Counted from the stretch's first letter, positions 15,430 to 24,305 are shown. The stretch: DNA of 25,788 nucleotides from an uncultured Rhizobiaceae group bacterium (GCA_938009335.1 CALLHT010000065.1:1-25788); one strand, 5' to 3'. Made by a program: numbers and translations. The notes: generated by a model from the letters alone, not told the origin.

Positions 15430-17016
15430 TCAGAATCCTTTTTTCAGACTGCCTAAAATTCCTCGCACTAAAGCACGGCCCAAGCCACTTGCTAGCGAAC
15501 GAGTGAGCGACTTTACCGCCGCTTCTGTCACACTCTGACGACCTCTGGAACCTCTCTTATGTCGGGTTTTTGATTTGCTACGTGAACGCTTTGAAGGACG
15601 ATCATCTCTATCAAAGTCCGGCAATTGAAACCCGGAACGCGTTCTGGCACGACCCTTTGTCTCGCGTTCCTCGTCCTCTCGGTCGCGCTGTTCTTCTTCA
15701 CGCTTAGCAGCTTCCGCTGCTGCCTTCTTGAGCAATTCATAGGCAGATTCACGATCAATAGTCTCGTTATATAGCTCACCAACAGGGCTCATATCGATAA
15801 CCGCTTGGCGTTCCTTCTTGGTCAAAGGACCAAGACGAGAGGCGGGAGGTCGAATGAGAGTGCGTTGCACGATTGAAGGCACACCCTTCTTCATGAGCGT
15901 AGAAACAAGCGCTTCACCTACTCCCATCTCCATGATGACTTCTTTAGCAGAAAATTCTGGATTGGGGCGGAATGTATCGGCTGCTACACGAACCGCCTTT
16001 TGTTCCTTTGGTGTAAAGGCGCGCAATGCATGCTGGATCCGATTACCAAGCTGTGAAAGCACACTATCGGGAATATCAACCGGGTTTTGTGTCACAAAGT
16101 AAACACCAACGCCTTTTGAACGGATCAGCTTCACAACCTGTTCCACCTTCTCGACCAGCACCTTCGGCGCTTCGTCAAACAATAGATGTGCTTCATCGAA
16201 GAAGAAAACCAATTTGGGTCGATCCATATCACCAACTTCGGGCAGCTCTTCAAATAGCTCGGACAAAAGCCAAAGAAGGAATGTTGCGTAGAGCCTCGGC
16301 GATTGCATAAGCTTATCAGCAGCGAGAATGCTAATCGCACCACGGCCATCGCGCGTTGTGCGCATAATATCCATGATCTTCAAAGCAGGTTCGGCAAAAA
16401 AGCCTTCTCCACCTTGTTGCTCTAAAACGAGTAACTGCCGCTGGATCGCGCCAATCGAAGGTTTCGAAACATAACCATAGGTCGAGGTAAGTTCCTTCGA
16501 ACGCTCACCCATCGAAATCAGAAGCGCGCGTAAATCTTTTAAATCAAGAAGCAGCATGCCTTCGTCATCCGCAAGCTTGAAGGCCACATTCAACACGCCC
16601 TCTTGCGTCTCGTTAAGGTCCAACAATCTGGCGAGCAGCAACGGCCCCATTTCAGAAATTGTTGCGCGTACCTGATGACCTTGCTTGCCGAAAAGGTCCC
16701 AAAAAATGACCGGGAATTCCTGAAATTGATAATCTTCCAAGCCGATTGTTTCAGCGCGCTTCGCAAGAAAATCTTTTGCTTCGCCTTTCGCTGCCAAACC
16801 GGACAAGTCACCCTTCACATCGGCACAGAAAACCGGGACGCCTGCGTTCGAAAAACCCTCTGTCAAAATCTGCAAAGACACAGTTTTACCAGTACCCGTC
16901 GCGCCCGTAATCAGTCCGTGCCTATTGGCGAGTTTGAGGTTTAAATACTCAGCTTTGTTGTTTGTATCGTCATTCTTCCGGCTGGTTCCGAGATAGATTG
17001 CGTCGTCTTTCAACAT
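15430..17016 (-). CDS. HerA-like ATPase (DUF853 family)
   Basis: A 528-residue FtsK/HerA-superfamily ATPase of the DUF853 (YjgR-like) family. Walker A is GATGTGKT (residues 38-45), and the Walker B-type DEAH is in FFFDEAHLLFD (274-277). Family motifs NRHGLITGATG, CADVKGDLSG and YFVTQNPVDIPD are present. Residues about 435-500 form a highly charged, Arg/Lys-rich linker (RSRSKSKTRHKRGSRGR), followed by a short C-terminal helix region. I chose ATG 17016 because homologs begin with a short strand before NRHGL. Longer in-frame starts at 17055 and 17103 exist. The role is unknown; HerA relatives translocate DNA or protein. It is divergent from the beta-helix gene and convergent with the TadG-like gene. 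Confidence 0.9.
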   Translation of the reverse strand: MLKDDAIYLGTSRKNDDTNNKAEYLNLKLANRHGLITGATGTGKTVSLQILTEGFSNAGVPVFCADVKGDLSGLAAKGEAKDFLAKRAETIGLEDYQFQEFPVIFWDLFGKQGHQVRATISEMGPLLLARLLDLNETQEGVLNVAFKLADDEGMLLLDLKDLRALLISMGERSKELTSTYGYVSKPSIGAIQRQLLVLEQQGGEGFFAEPALKIMDIMRTTRDGRGAISILAADKLMQSPRLYATFLLWLLSELFEELPEVGDMDRPKLVFFFDEAHLLFDEAPKVLVEKVEQVVKLIRSKGVGVYFVTQNPVDIPDSVLSQLGNRIQHALRAFTPKEQKAVRVAADTFRPNPEFSAKEVIMEMGVGEALVSTLMKKGVPSIVQRTLIRPPASRLGPLTKKERQAVIDMSPVGELYNETIDRESAYELLKKAAAEAAKREEEQRDREDEERETKGRARTRSGFQLPDFDRDDRPSKRSRSKSKTRHKRGSRGRQSVTEAAVKSLTRSLASGLGRALVRGILGSLKKGF

Positions 17017-17140
17017 GTAAGGAATTCCCGTTAGGCGATTTGTTACTCCATACATATTGCTTACCAGGGGCAAGCGCAAAGGGTGTTTTGACCTAAATGG
17101 CATGAAAACTGCTTCTATTTTCTAAAATGGAGTGGTTTTC

Positions 17141-18490
17141 ATGATCGATCGCAGACGCTTTTTGACCGGAATGGGCGCAAGTCTGGCAGCAACAGTTACA
17201 ACGCCTGCATTTGGGTTTACAGGTGGATGGCGCGCGGCAGACCATGGCGTACGCCCCGGCGTCGCAGAAGACCAGGGGCGCCGTCTCCAACGTCTGCTTG
17301 AACGAGCATCGCTTGAAAATCAGCCTGTGTTTTTAGAACCTGGGCAATATCTTGTTTCTAACGTCACGCTTCCGCAAAACACACGACTATATGGCGTAAA
17401 AGGCGCAACCAAGCTTGAATTCCTTGGTGGTGATCATTTCTTGTATTGCGAGAACGCCAATACGGTTGATTTGCAGGGGCTGGTGTTTGATGGAAGATTG
17501 CGCCCTGTCAAAGAATATGCAGATGGCAACCTTCGTGTTTCCAACGCTCAGTCCGTTTCAATCGAAAATTGTCACTCAACCAACGCATCAGCATATGGCC
17601 TTATCATTGAAGGGTCAGATGGGCGTGTAACAAACAACAAGGTCGATAACGCCCTTGGATATGGCGGCATCATGTCGATGGCGAACAAAGGCCTGACGAT
17701 TTCCAACAATACGGTTCAGGATTGTGCAAATGCCGGAATTCTCGCATATCGGTGGGAACGGGCTGAAGACAATACGATTATCACCAACAACCGCGTCAGG
17801 CGGATCGCCGCCATCAAAGGCGGCACCGGGCAATATGGCAATGGTATCAATTCTTACCAGTGCGATGGCATCATGATTACAGACAACCATGTGTCCGATT
17901 GTGCTTTTTCGACCATCCGTTCAAATTCCTGCAGCAATATTCAGATTACAAACAACACGTGTCTGCGCGCTGGCGAGACGTCGGTTTACTCGGAATTTGC
18001 CTTTCAAGGTGCAAACATCACCGGCAATATTGTAGATGGTGCAGCTCGGGGTATTTCAATTGCAAATCTAGATCATGGCGGGCGTCTGAGCATTTGCGCT
18101 AATAATATCGTTCGCAATATTCATGAGAACGTCCCTTACGCCGATGAGCAACATGTTTTCGGCACCGGTATTCTTGCTGAAGCGGATATTGCAATCACAG
18201 GCAATGTCGTCGAAAACGCCAGCCGATTTGGGATGCTTTTGGGATGGGGGCCATACCTACAAAATGTAGTGGCTAGCAACAATGTGGTTCGAAAAACAAA
18301 AACGGGCTTTTATGTAAGCGTAGTCGAAGGAATTGGCACCGCTTCGATCACAGACAACGTAATTTCTGAAGCAAGCAGAGGCGCTGTAATCGGGCATCGG
18401 TGGCAAGAGGCTGTGACTGAGGATCTCGCGCGCAGTAGCACCAAGAAATTTCCATCCCTGCAGATCGACAGAAACAAACTGGACAGCTGA
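17141..18490 (+). CDS. TIGR03808-like Tat-exported right-handed beta-helix protein
   Basis: A 449-residue protein with a clear twin-arginine signal (DRRRFLTGMG, residues 3-12, then a hydrophobic Ala-rich stretch to about 25), so it folds before export to the periplasm. The body is a right-handed beta-helix with many Asn-rich turns (ISNNTVQDCANAGI, ITNNRV, ITDNHVSDC), resembling pectate-lyase/NosD-type folds. It fits the Rhizobiales family of Tat-exported repeat proteins (TIGR03808), whose function is unknown but may be carbohydrate-related. GGAG 8 bases upstream fixes the ATG at 17141; an in-frame GTG at 17132 is less likely. The next gene starts 23 bases after its stop. Confidence 0.88.
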   Translation: MIDRRRFLTGMGASLAATVTTPAFGFTGGWRAADHGVRPGVAEDQGRRLQRLLERASLENQPVFLEPGQYLVSNVTLPQNTRLYGVKGATKLEFLGGDHFLYCENANTVDLQGLVFDGRLRPVKEYADGNLRVSNAQSVSIENCHSTNASAYGLIIEGSDGRVTNNKVDNALGYGGIMSMANKGLTISNNTVQDCANAGILAYRWERAEDNTIITNNRVRRIAAIKGGTGQYGNGINSYQCDGIMITDNHVSDCAFSTIRSNSCSNIQITNNTCLRAGETSVYSEFAFQGANITGNIVDGAARGISIANLDHGGRLSICANNIVRNIHENVPYADEQHVFGTGILAEADIAITGNVVENASRFGMLLGWGPYLQNVVASNNVVRKTKTGFYVSVVEGIGTASITDNVISEASRGAVIGHRWQEAVTEDLARSSTKKFPSLQIDRNKLDS

Positions 18491-18513
18491 TACAAGGCGT
18501 ATACTCTGTCGGC

Positions 18514-19446
18514 ATGACAGAGAAACTACCCAAAGGCTTTCGCTCCGATTTTATAGTTTGCGATGGCATCAACATCCACCTTGTTCATAACGGTTCCCCT
18601 TACTCAGGATCACCGTTGGAAGACACACGTCAACCAATCCTGATGCTGCACGGGTTCCCTGAATTCTGGCTTGCGTGGGAAGCTGTCATGGAAGCATTGG
18701 GCGACACATATCTTATTTTGGTCCCGGACCAACGCGGCTACAATAAAAGCGACGCACCAAGAGGCGCCGAGAACTACAAAGCGCGGCTACTCGTGCAAGA
18801 TATGTTGACGCTGACGAAGAAGGTGCTTGGCGAGCGAAGTTTTTCACTGGCAGGGCACGATTGGGGCGCGTCGATTGCTTATGCCTTGGCCATCAATTTT
18901 CCAGAGAAAGTCGACCATCTCCTGATCGCGAATGGCGTCCATCCCATATGCTTCCAGAACGCGATGATTGATCATCCCGCCCAAGCACAAGCAAGCGCAT
19001 ATTTCCATATTTTGCGATCCTCTGATGCTGCATCCCACATGTGTGCCAATGATTTTTCAAAAACATTTTCCATGTTTGAAAAGTTCTCACTGTCTCCTTG
19101 GCTTGATGACGCGATGAAGGAGCGATATCGAAAAGCATGGGACAGTGAAGAGCGATTGGCGGCCATGCTGCATTGGTACAATTCTTCGCCAATTGTCGTT
19201 CCTCAGGAAGGCAAGCCTATCTCAGATGCACCACTATACAATGCTGCACCGGACCAGTTTCGTGTGACCATGCCGCATACACTCATTTGGGGATTGGGAG
19301 ATCAAGCGCTCCTTCCAGTCAGCCAAGAACACCTTGGCACCTATTGCGCTGATCTGCGCCGTATCGAAGTAGAGGATGCTGATCATTGGATATTGCACAC
19401 GCACGGCCCTCTGGTTGCAAATGCACTTAGAGAGCTAATTGGTTAG
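18514..19446 (+). CDS. Alpha/beta hydrolase, epoxide hydrolase or haloalkane dehalogenase-like
   Basis: A 310-residue alpha/beta hydrolase of the epoxide hydrolase/haloacetate dehalogenase type. The oxyanion motif is HGFPEFWLAW (46-55), the nucleophile Asp116 is in GHDWGA, the acid is likely Asp263 (GLGDQALLP), and the catalytic His291 is in DADHWILH. An Asp nucleophile rather than Ser is expected for hydrolysis of epoxides or carbon-halogen bonds, so esterase activity is unlikely. There is no signal peptide, unlike the upstream exported protein. It starts 23 bases after the beta-helix gene and is probably co-transcribed. The exact substrate cannot be told from sequence. Confidence 0.9.
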   Translation: MTEKLPKGFRSDFIVCDGINIHLVHNGSPYSGSPLEDTRQPILMLHGFPEFWLAWEAVMEALGDTYLILVPDQRGYNKSDAPRGAENYKARLLVQDMLTLTKKVLGERSFSLAGHDWGASIAYALAINFPEKVDHLLIANGVHPICFQNAMIDHPAQAQASAYFHILRSSDAASHMCANDFSKTFSMFEKFSLSPWLDDAMKERYRKAWDSEERLAAMLHWYNSSPIVVPQEGKPISDAPLYNAAPDQFRVTMPHTLIWGLGDQALLPVSQEHLGTYCADLRRIEVEDADHWILHTHGPLVANALRELIG

Positions 19447-19463
19447 AGTAATCAGCTGTAAGC

Positions 19464-20552
19464 CTAAGCTGCGTTTGCAGTTCTTGAAGCCTCTTGTGTT
19501 GGACGCTTGATATCTGCCTGTCTTTGATGTCCTTGTGCACGTTTAAAGAAGACTTGGGTAGGATCACCAAATTTCGCGCCCTTACCGGTCAGGTATTCGC
19601 GGCACTCGGTATGATCGAGTTTTTCATAATTCTCGAGGACAAGCTTGAACACATTTACATCGCGCCCGAAATCCGGAATCAGGATGAGCATGATCCGCGA
19701 AGCAATAAATCGTGATACATCAAGGCTTGCCAAAATCGTTGCGAGGTCACCAGCGTTTTTGTCTTTGAGGGTGGACAATGTAAATTTGGAAGGGAGCCTG
19801 CATTCCCGCTCTACCGAATAGGCAAACGCGGAAAAGTTCAGATCTTTTGCATTGCGTAAAAGACGTCCTTCAACATGATTTAGAGGCCTTGATTGGCTCG
19901 CCCTAAGCCGTGTTTGATTTCGCCCGACCTTACCACCTGTTGAGGCTAAGCTTAAAAGCGCCTCTGACAGATCGGTAATGTCTTCTTCGCCCAACAACCC
20001 CATATTGATTTCGCTAGGAGTAGGATTTTCCTCTATCGTATGACGAACGATGCCATACGCTTTATCAAGTGCGCTGCGGATTTCTGGGTTTCGCATCAAC
20101 CGTTCAGAAGAACGCATGATTTCAAGAAGTACCCGATTATCATTATCAACTGCGATGATCGCATTTACGGTTTCAAGTTCTAGATCATCTCTTTGAGCAA
20201 TCACACGTATATGATCAAACTCTGATCGCATGATGAGCGAAACAAAGTCGCGGTTGTTCAAAACCGGTGAATATCGCAGCACGGGGGCAGCGATTTCCAG
20301 ACTGTCCAAGCCAAAGTAATAGGCAATTGAGCGAGGCGTGTATAGCCCACGGGCTAAAGCATTGGCGACATGTTTACGGTCCGTTGGATCGCAGTTCAAA
20401 GCAAGCGTATAAAACAACTCCTGAAAAGCGTTGGTTTCTTCTGAAGTTGGCTGTTCTTTTGTTGCAAAGTCATTGGCCGCATCTCTCAATACAGACCCAA
20501 CGGTATGCGTATTTTTTCGTGCAGACATTATGCCTGATTTTCCGTGTGTCAT
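19464..20552 (-). CDS. DUF2336 domain protein
   Basis: A 362-residue protein of the DUF2336 family, found widely in Rhizobiales and predicted to be all-helical with HEAT-like repeats. The visible pattern is repeated short helices (AANDFATKEQ, DPTDRKHVANALARG, LEIAAPVLRYSPVLNNRDFV, LETVNAIIAVDNDNRVLLEI). It has no membrane segment and no catalytic motif. The ATG at 20552 has GGGG 11 bases upstream; a second ATG at 20528 would shorten it by eight residues. The function is unknown. It lies divergent from the 51-residue protein gene with 136 bases between starts, and convergent with the alpha/beta hydrolase gene. Confidence 0.85.
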   Translation of the reverse strand: MTHGKSGIMSARKNTHTVGSVLRDAANDFATKEQPTSEETNAFQELFYTLALNCDPTDRKHVANALARGLYTPRSIAYYFGLDSLEIAAPVLRYSPVLNNRDFVSLIMRSEFDHIRVIAQRDDLELETVNAIIAVDNDNRVLLEIMRSSERLMRNPEIRSALDKAYGIVRHTIEENPTPSEINMGLLGEEDITDLSEALLSLASTGGKVGRNQTRLRASQSRPLNHVEGRLLRNAKDLNFSAFAYSVERECRLPSKFTLSTLKDKNAGDLATILASLDVSRFIASRIMLILIPDFGRDVNVFKLVLENYEKLDHTECREYLTGKGAKFGDPTQVFFKRAQGHQRQADIKRPTQEASRTANAA

Positions 20553-20688
20553 TTACAAATCGCCCCAATTTGATTCGTCCGATAATCTTCCCATTCAAAT
20601 GTTTACAATGCATTAACCATGTTTAGAGTGTAATATGTGCAGAGTGGAAAACGAATACTTTCAATGAAACGGTCGAATGGAGACAATC

Positions 20689-20844
20689 ATGACCGCAGTA
20701 CTTAAGTTTCCGCTGGAAAAAGTTTCGCGTCCCAGCAAGTCCAATGCAGAAGGCGAAAGTGCAACAATATTGCTCTTCGAAGGCGTTCAATATGTGGCGG
20801 AAGAATCCGAAACTAGAACGTTTGCTAAGCTCGATAAGATCTAA
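20689..20844 (+). CDS. Conserved small protein, 51 residues
   Basis: A very short gene. ATG 20689 is preceded by GGAG at 20679-20682, six bases away, and the frame ends at TAA 20844. The product reads MTAVLKFPLEKVSRP, then a central ATILLFEGVQYV and a charged tail. This resembles small conserved Rhizobiales proteins of the pattern LxFP...RP...AxILxFxGVxY, which I know only as hypothetical. It has no membrane segment, so it is probably cytoplasmic. Its stop codon overlaps the stop of the convergent DUF1254 gene. I do not know its function. Confidence 0.8.
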   Translation: MTAVLKFPLEKVSRPSKSNAEGESATILLFEGVQYVAEESETRTFAKLDKI

Positions 20845-21389
20845 ATCCCAGTATACTGCGAGCAACGTGCGAAATTCAAAAACGCTTCGCTTCGGGATTT
20901 CTGTGTAGGATCCCTTACGAACGCTCGTAACAAAATAAACCCCTCTTGAATTGGGGTCTCAACAACAATCGAAGTTTCCAGTTCTTCTGGCTGCAGCTGA
21001 CGAAGTGCTGCCATCTGAATGGGATTAACGACAAGTATCTGCAGTTTCTTACCAATTGCAGTACGATCGTTCATGCTGTAAATCACACGTCCTTTGCCGT
21101 CATAGACCGCGGCTGACCAAAACGATGGTAGATCATTTCCGGTGATTTGAACTCCCGCTTCCTGCAATTTAAATCGACACACCGCCAATTCAAAGAATGG
21201 GTCTGCAGCCGCGATTTTAACTGCACTATTTTTTGAAAGCTCTACAAACTGAAGCTCCGGAAGCGAATCCACAATTTGCTTGGCAGCATCGCGTTTGCCA
21301 AGCGTAGGGATAAGCAAAATGATGGCAATGTGAACAATGCCGGCCAAGACCAGACCACAAGCACCAAAATATAAAATACGCTTGATCAT
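20841..21389 (-). CDS. DUF1254 domain protein (membrane anchored)
   Basis: A 182-residue protein with one N-terminal membrane segment (YFGACGLVLAGIVHIAIILLIP) and a periplasmic domain carrying the small-DUF1254 pattern: FFELAVCRFKLQEAG, LPSFWSAAVYDGKGRVIYSMNDR, and IVVETPIQEGFILLRAFVRDP. In many bacteria DUF1254 and DUF1214 are fused in one protein, but here they are separate neighbours. I chose ATG 21389, which overlaps the DUF1214 stop in an ATGA. A GTG at 21398 would add three residues. It ends tail-to-tail with the 51-residue gene. The function is unknown; the link with a penicillin-binding protein suggests an envelope role. Confidence 0.85.
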   Translation of the reverse strand: MIKRILYFGACGLVLAGIVHIAIILLIPTLGKRDAAKQIVDSLPELQFVELSKNSAVKIAAADPFFELAVCRFKLQEAGVQITGNDLPSFWSAAVYDGKGRVIYSMNDRTAIGKKLQILVVNPIQMAALRQLQPEELETSIVVETPIQEGFILLRAFVRDPTQKSRSEAFLNFARCSQYTGI

Positions 21390-21967
21390 GATGCGCACCC
21401 CTTTGGCACTATCTTCGGCATGACGGGGTCGATTACGCCCGAGTTACTCGTAATGGGCGTATCATAGAGGCGTAAAATCAGCTTGAAATCATCGTCACCG
21501 GAGATTGGCATCCAGTTGCCAGATGAAGGTCGGTCATCAATTTTGATGATGAAAGACGAGTCGGCAAACCTCACGATATTGCCTGAATGAAATGCGGCGA
21601 CGTCACCTATGTTAGAGACAAGCGCTGCACCGTCCTGTGAGTAGGCGGTGAGGGTCCATACTCTGGTGATCGGCGTTTTTCCGGAAATTTCGTATCGGCA
21701 ATTTTGCCGAAGTGGCGTTCCATTATCATCTGTTGCTGCTTCGAAAGATAAACCTTCTGCAGCACCAAGGGGCAATGTTCCATCAGCCGCTGAGCGAGCC
21801 GACGTGTACGGATCAACTTCTGCTCCACCCACAAAAGGCCAGGCAGACCAAGGTCCAACATTGATTGCACCAATGCCGTGCGACTGGCGTATGGAAAGAT
21901 GCGCGCTAACACCGCCAAGGGTCAGTCCAATTGCAATAACAGTCAAAAAGAAAACGAGAATACGCAT
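21386..21967 (-). CDS. DUF1214 domain protein (membrane anchored)
   Basis: A 193-residue protein with an N-terminal membrane segment or signal anchor (ILVFFLTVIAIGLTLGGVSAHLS) and a DUF1214 beta-sandwich domain: NCRYEISGKTPITRVWTLTAYSQ, IVRFADSSFIIKID, GNWMPISGDDDFKLILRLYD. DUF1214 domains are of unknown function and usually sit behind DUF1254. The ATG at 21967 is preferred over an in-frame TTG at 21976. The gene lies 16 bases after the penicillin-binding protein and overlaps the DUF1254 gene by 4 bases, forming one operon. Confidence 0.88.
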   Translation of the reverse strand: MRILVFFLTVIAIGLTLGGVSAHLSIRQSHGIGAINVGPWSAWPFVGGAEVDPYTSARSAADGTLPLGAAEGLSFEAATDDNGTPLRQNCRYEISGKTPITRVWTLTAYSQDGAALVSNIGDVAAFHSGNIVRFADSSFIIKIDDRPSSGNWMPISGDDDFKLILRLYDTPITSNSGVIDPVMPKIVPKGCAS

Positions 21968-21983
21968 GAAAGCCAATCAAGCC

Positions 21984-24179
21984 TTATTGTGACACCGTAG
22001 TAGCGGAAGGGGACTGGTTCTCAGCAACCTCGTCAGGGCGTTTCAGAGATTTTGCTTCACGAAGCATTTTCTCAAGTTGAAGCAATGCGTCTTCAGATTT
22101 TCTCGAAAGAAGTTTTGGCCTTGCGGGCAGCTCGACTTCATCCTCCGTATCAGCATTTGCAATTGTTTGTGAATTTTCCTCAATGCCGGGAAACGGATTT
22201 TCGATATAAGGAATTGGGCGGAGCTCAATGTTTTGATGCGCATAGGTCATAAACTTGTTCCAGGTCATGGCCGGTAACCTGCCGCCCGTTAGACGACGGG
22301 TGGGCTGGTAGTTGTCATTGCCAAACCAGACGGCAGCAACATAGTTGCCGGTAAAGCCCACATACCATGCATCACGATAGGCTTGAGTCGTTCCAGTCTT
22401 ACCGGCAGAGCGGATACCCTGAAGGGCCGCGCGCCTTCCCGTTCCCCATTCAGGAATTTGAGCCATGATTGTATTCATAACTCTGGCTGTCTCTTGTTTG
22501 AAAATACGCTTATCTTTTGAACCATCTTCGCGGATGTCAAACAGCACGTTACCATCTTTATCAGAAATCTGGCTGATGCCATGGCGGTCGACCTTGTTGC
22601 CGCCTGTCATGAATGTTCCGTAACCTGTTGCCATTTCCAGAACGGTCACACCGTTAGAACCTAACACCATAGTCGGGTTGACCACCATGTCAGATTCAAT
22701 GCCAACATCACGCACAGTTTTCAGGAGCTTATCGCCGCCCAATCCCTGCAGGCCATCACGCCCTACGTAGAGTTTGACCGGTATTGTGTTGATTGATTTC
22801 ACCAGCGCAGTCTGCATATCCGTGCGCCCGCGGAAACCGCCATTGTAATTACGTGGGCACCAGTTGCGGCCAAACCTGTTGAGGCAAACGCTGCCATCAA
22901 CAACGCGTGTTGTTTCGTCATAACCAAAGTTCTCGATTGATGCGGCATAGACATACGGCTTGAATGAAGAACCCGGTTGACGACGTGAAGACGTGGCACG
23001 GTTGAATTGGCTCTGGCCGTAATCACGTCCGCCAACAATTGCACGAACCGCACCTTCGTGATCCATAACAACCATAGCTGCATCACGCACGCCATATTGA
23101 GTGCCGAACTGGCGCAGATGAGATTCAACCGCATCTTCGGCCGCGCGTTGTAGATCAAGATCGACAGTCGTTTTCACAACCAAGTTGCGCGTCTTAAATT
23201 TGACGGCAATGCGCTGAACTTCCTGGTATGCCCAATCCATAAAATAGTTTGGGCCTTGCAGGTCTTCGCGCTCGATAACTGATGCGGGTTCGCGGCGAGC
23301 ACGGATGACCTGGCCTTCCGTCATGAAGCCAGCCTGCACGATGTTGGTCAGCACTTCGTTTGCTCGAGCGCGCGCAGCTGGCAGGTTGATATGCGGAGCA
23401 TATTTGCCAGGTGCCTTATAGAGACCGGCAAGCATTGCTGCTTCTGCAAGGCTAACTTCGCGGATGTCCTTGTCGAAATAATATTGCGCGGCTGCAGAGA
23501 TGCCGAAATTGCCGCCGCCCATATAAGCGCGATCGATATACAATTTCAGAATTTCTTTCTTGGAGAGGTTTGCCTCAAGCCAAAGCGAAAGGAACGCCTC
23601 TTTGATTTTACGCTCCAGAGTTCGCTCATTGGTCAGGAACAGGTTTTTCGCAAGCTGCTGCGTGATCGTACTCCCGCCCTGAACTACCGAGTTTGCGCGC
23701 ACATTTTCAGCAAGCGCTCGCGTCAAGCCGAAGAAGTCGATGCCGATATGCTCGAAAAAGCGGCGATCTTCAGTTGCCAGAACTGCCTTGATGAAATCAT
23801 CCGGCAGTTCATCAAGCTCAAGTGCTTCATTTTGGCGAATTCCGCGCCTGCCGATATCTTTGCCGTTTCGGTCAAGAAAGGTGACCGAGTAGTCACCCTG
23901 ACTGCGCCAGTCTTTCTGGGTTTCTTCGAAAGCGGGTAGGGCAAGTGCCAACATTGCGATGGAGCCGAGCAGTGCGAGCGTCAATCCTTCATCGGCAACT
24001 TCTACTAAGAATTTTTTGAACCCGCGCACTTTGAAACGGCGGAAGAAGATCGTGATGGATTCCCACGTTTCAGACCCGCTGGAGAACATGGAATAGAGAG
24101 AAGAATCGATCCAGGAATCGAAATCCAGAAGCCTGTTCCAGCCTCTTCCCTTGGTTGATTTTTCAAACGGATCCTTCAT
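21984..24179 (-). CDS. Class A penicillin-binding protein (bifunctional transglycosylase/transpeptidase)
   Basis: A 731-residue class A PBP that polymerises lipid II and cross-links peptidoglycan in the periplasm. After about 65 cytoplasmic residues comes a membrane helix (about 67-84). The GT51 transglycosylase follows, with catalytic Glu137 in ATEDRRFFEH and GGSTITQQLAKNLFL. The transpeptidase has Ser404/Lys407 (SSFK), Ser462/Asn464 (SIN) and KTG at 594-596. There is no obvious ODP/OB insertion between the domains, so it differs from classical MrcA. The C-terminal tail is acidic. I chose ATG 24179 (MKDPFEK), as homologs start with a similar DPF motif; ATG 24188 adds three residues. It leads the DUF1214/DUF1254 operon. 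Confidence 0.94.
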   Translation of the reverse strand: MKDPFEKSTKGRGWNRLLDFDSWIDSSLYSMFSSGSETWESITIFFRRFKVRGFKKFLVEVADEGLTLALLGSIAMLALALPAFEETQKDWRSQGDYSVTFLDRNGKDIGRRGIRQNEALELDELPDDFIKAVLATEDRRFFEHIGIDFFGLTRALAENVRANSVVQGGSTITQQLAKNLFLTNERTLERKIKEAFLSLWLEANLSKKEILKLYIDRAYMGGGNFGISAAAQYYFDKDIREVSLAEAAMLAGLYKAPGKYAPHINLPAARARANEVLTNIVQAGFMTEGQVIRARREPASVIEREDLQGPNYFMDWAYQEVQRIAVKFKTRNLVVKTTVDLDLQRAAEDAVESHLRQFGTQYGVRDAAMVVMDHEGAVRAIVGGRDYGQSQFNRATSSRRQPGSSFKPYVYAASIENFGYDETTRVVDGSVCLNRFGRNWCPRNYNGGFRGRTDMQTALVKSINTIPVKLYVGRDGLQGLGGDKLLKTVRDVGIESDMVVNPTMVLGSNGVTVLEMATGYGTFMTGGNKVDRHGISQISDKDGNVLFDIREDGSKDKRIFKQETARVMNTIMAQIPEWGTGRRAALQGIRSAGKTGTTQAYRDAWYVGFTGNYVAAVWFGNDNYQPTRRLTGGRLPAMTWNKFMTYAHQNIELRPIPYIENPFPGIEENSQTIANADTEDEVELPARPKLLSRKSEDALLQLEKMLREAKSLKRPDEVAENQSPSATTVSQ

Positions 24180-24217
24180 CCGCCACATATCCCTTGCTGA
24201 TTATCCCAGTGTTCTAT

Positions 24218-24246
24218 AGCACATCAGATTGAAAAAGTGATGTGCT
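24218..24246. repeat. 9-bp inverted repeat between PBP and ycgN-like genes
   Basis: AGCACATCA (24218-24226) and TGATGTGCT (24238-24246) are perfect inverted arms with an 11-base spacer, in the 126-base divergent region. It lies 38 bases from the PBP start and 59 bases from the ycgN start. It could be an operator for both genes or a leader hairpin. Confidence 0.45.
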
Positions 24247-24305
24247 GAAAGGTACACCCTAATGCTTTTTCACTCAGACTGGTAAACACGCTTTAGGCTG
24301 ATTTT

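Noticed and set aside
13412..19446. A halogenated-compound catabolic island
   Set aside because: The two possible dehalogenases are separated by unrelated conserved genes, with no transporter, regulator or mobile element, so a real pathway cluster is not supported.
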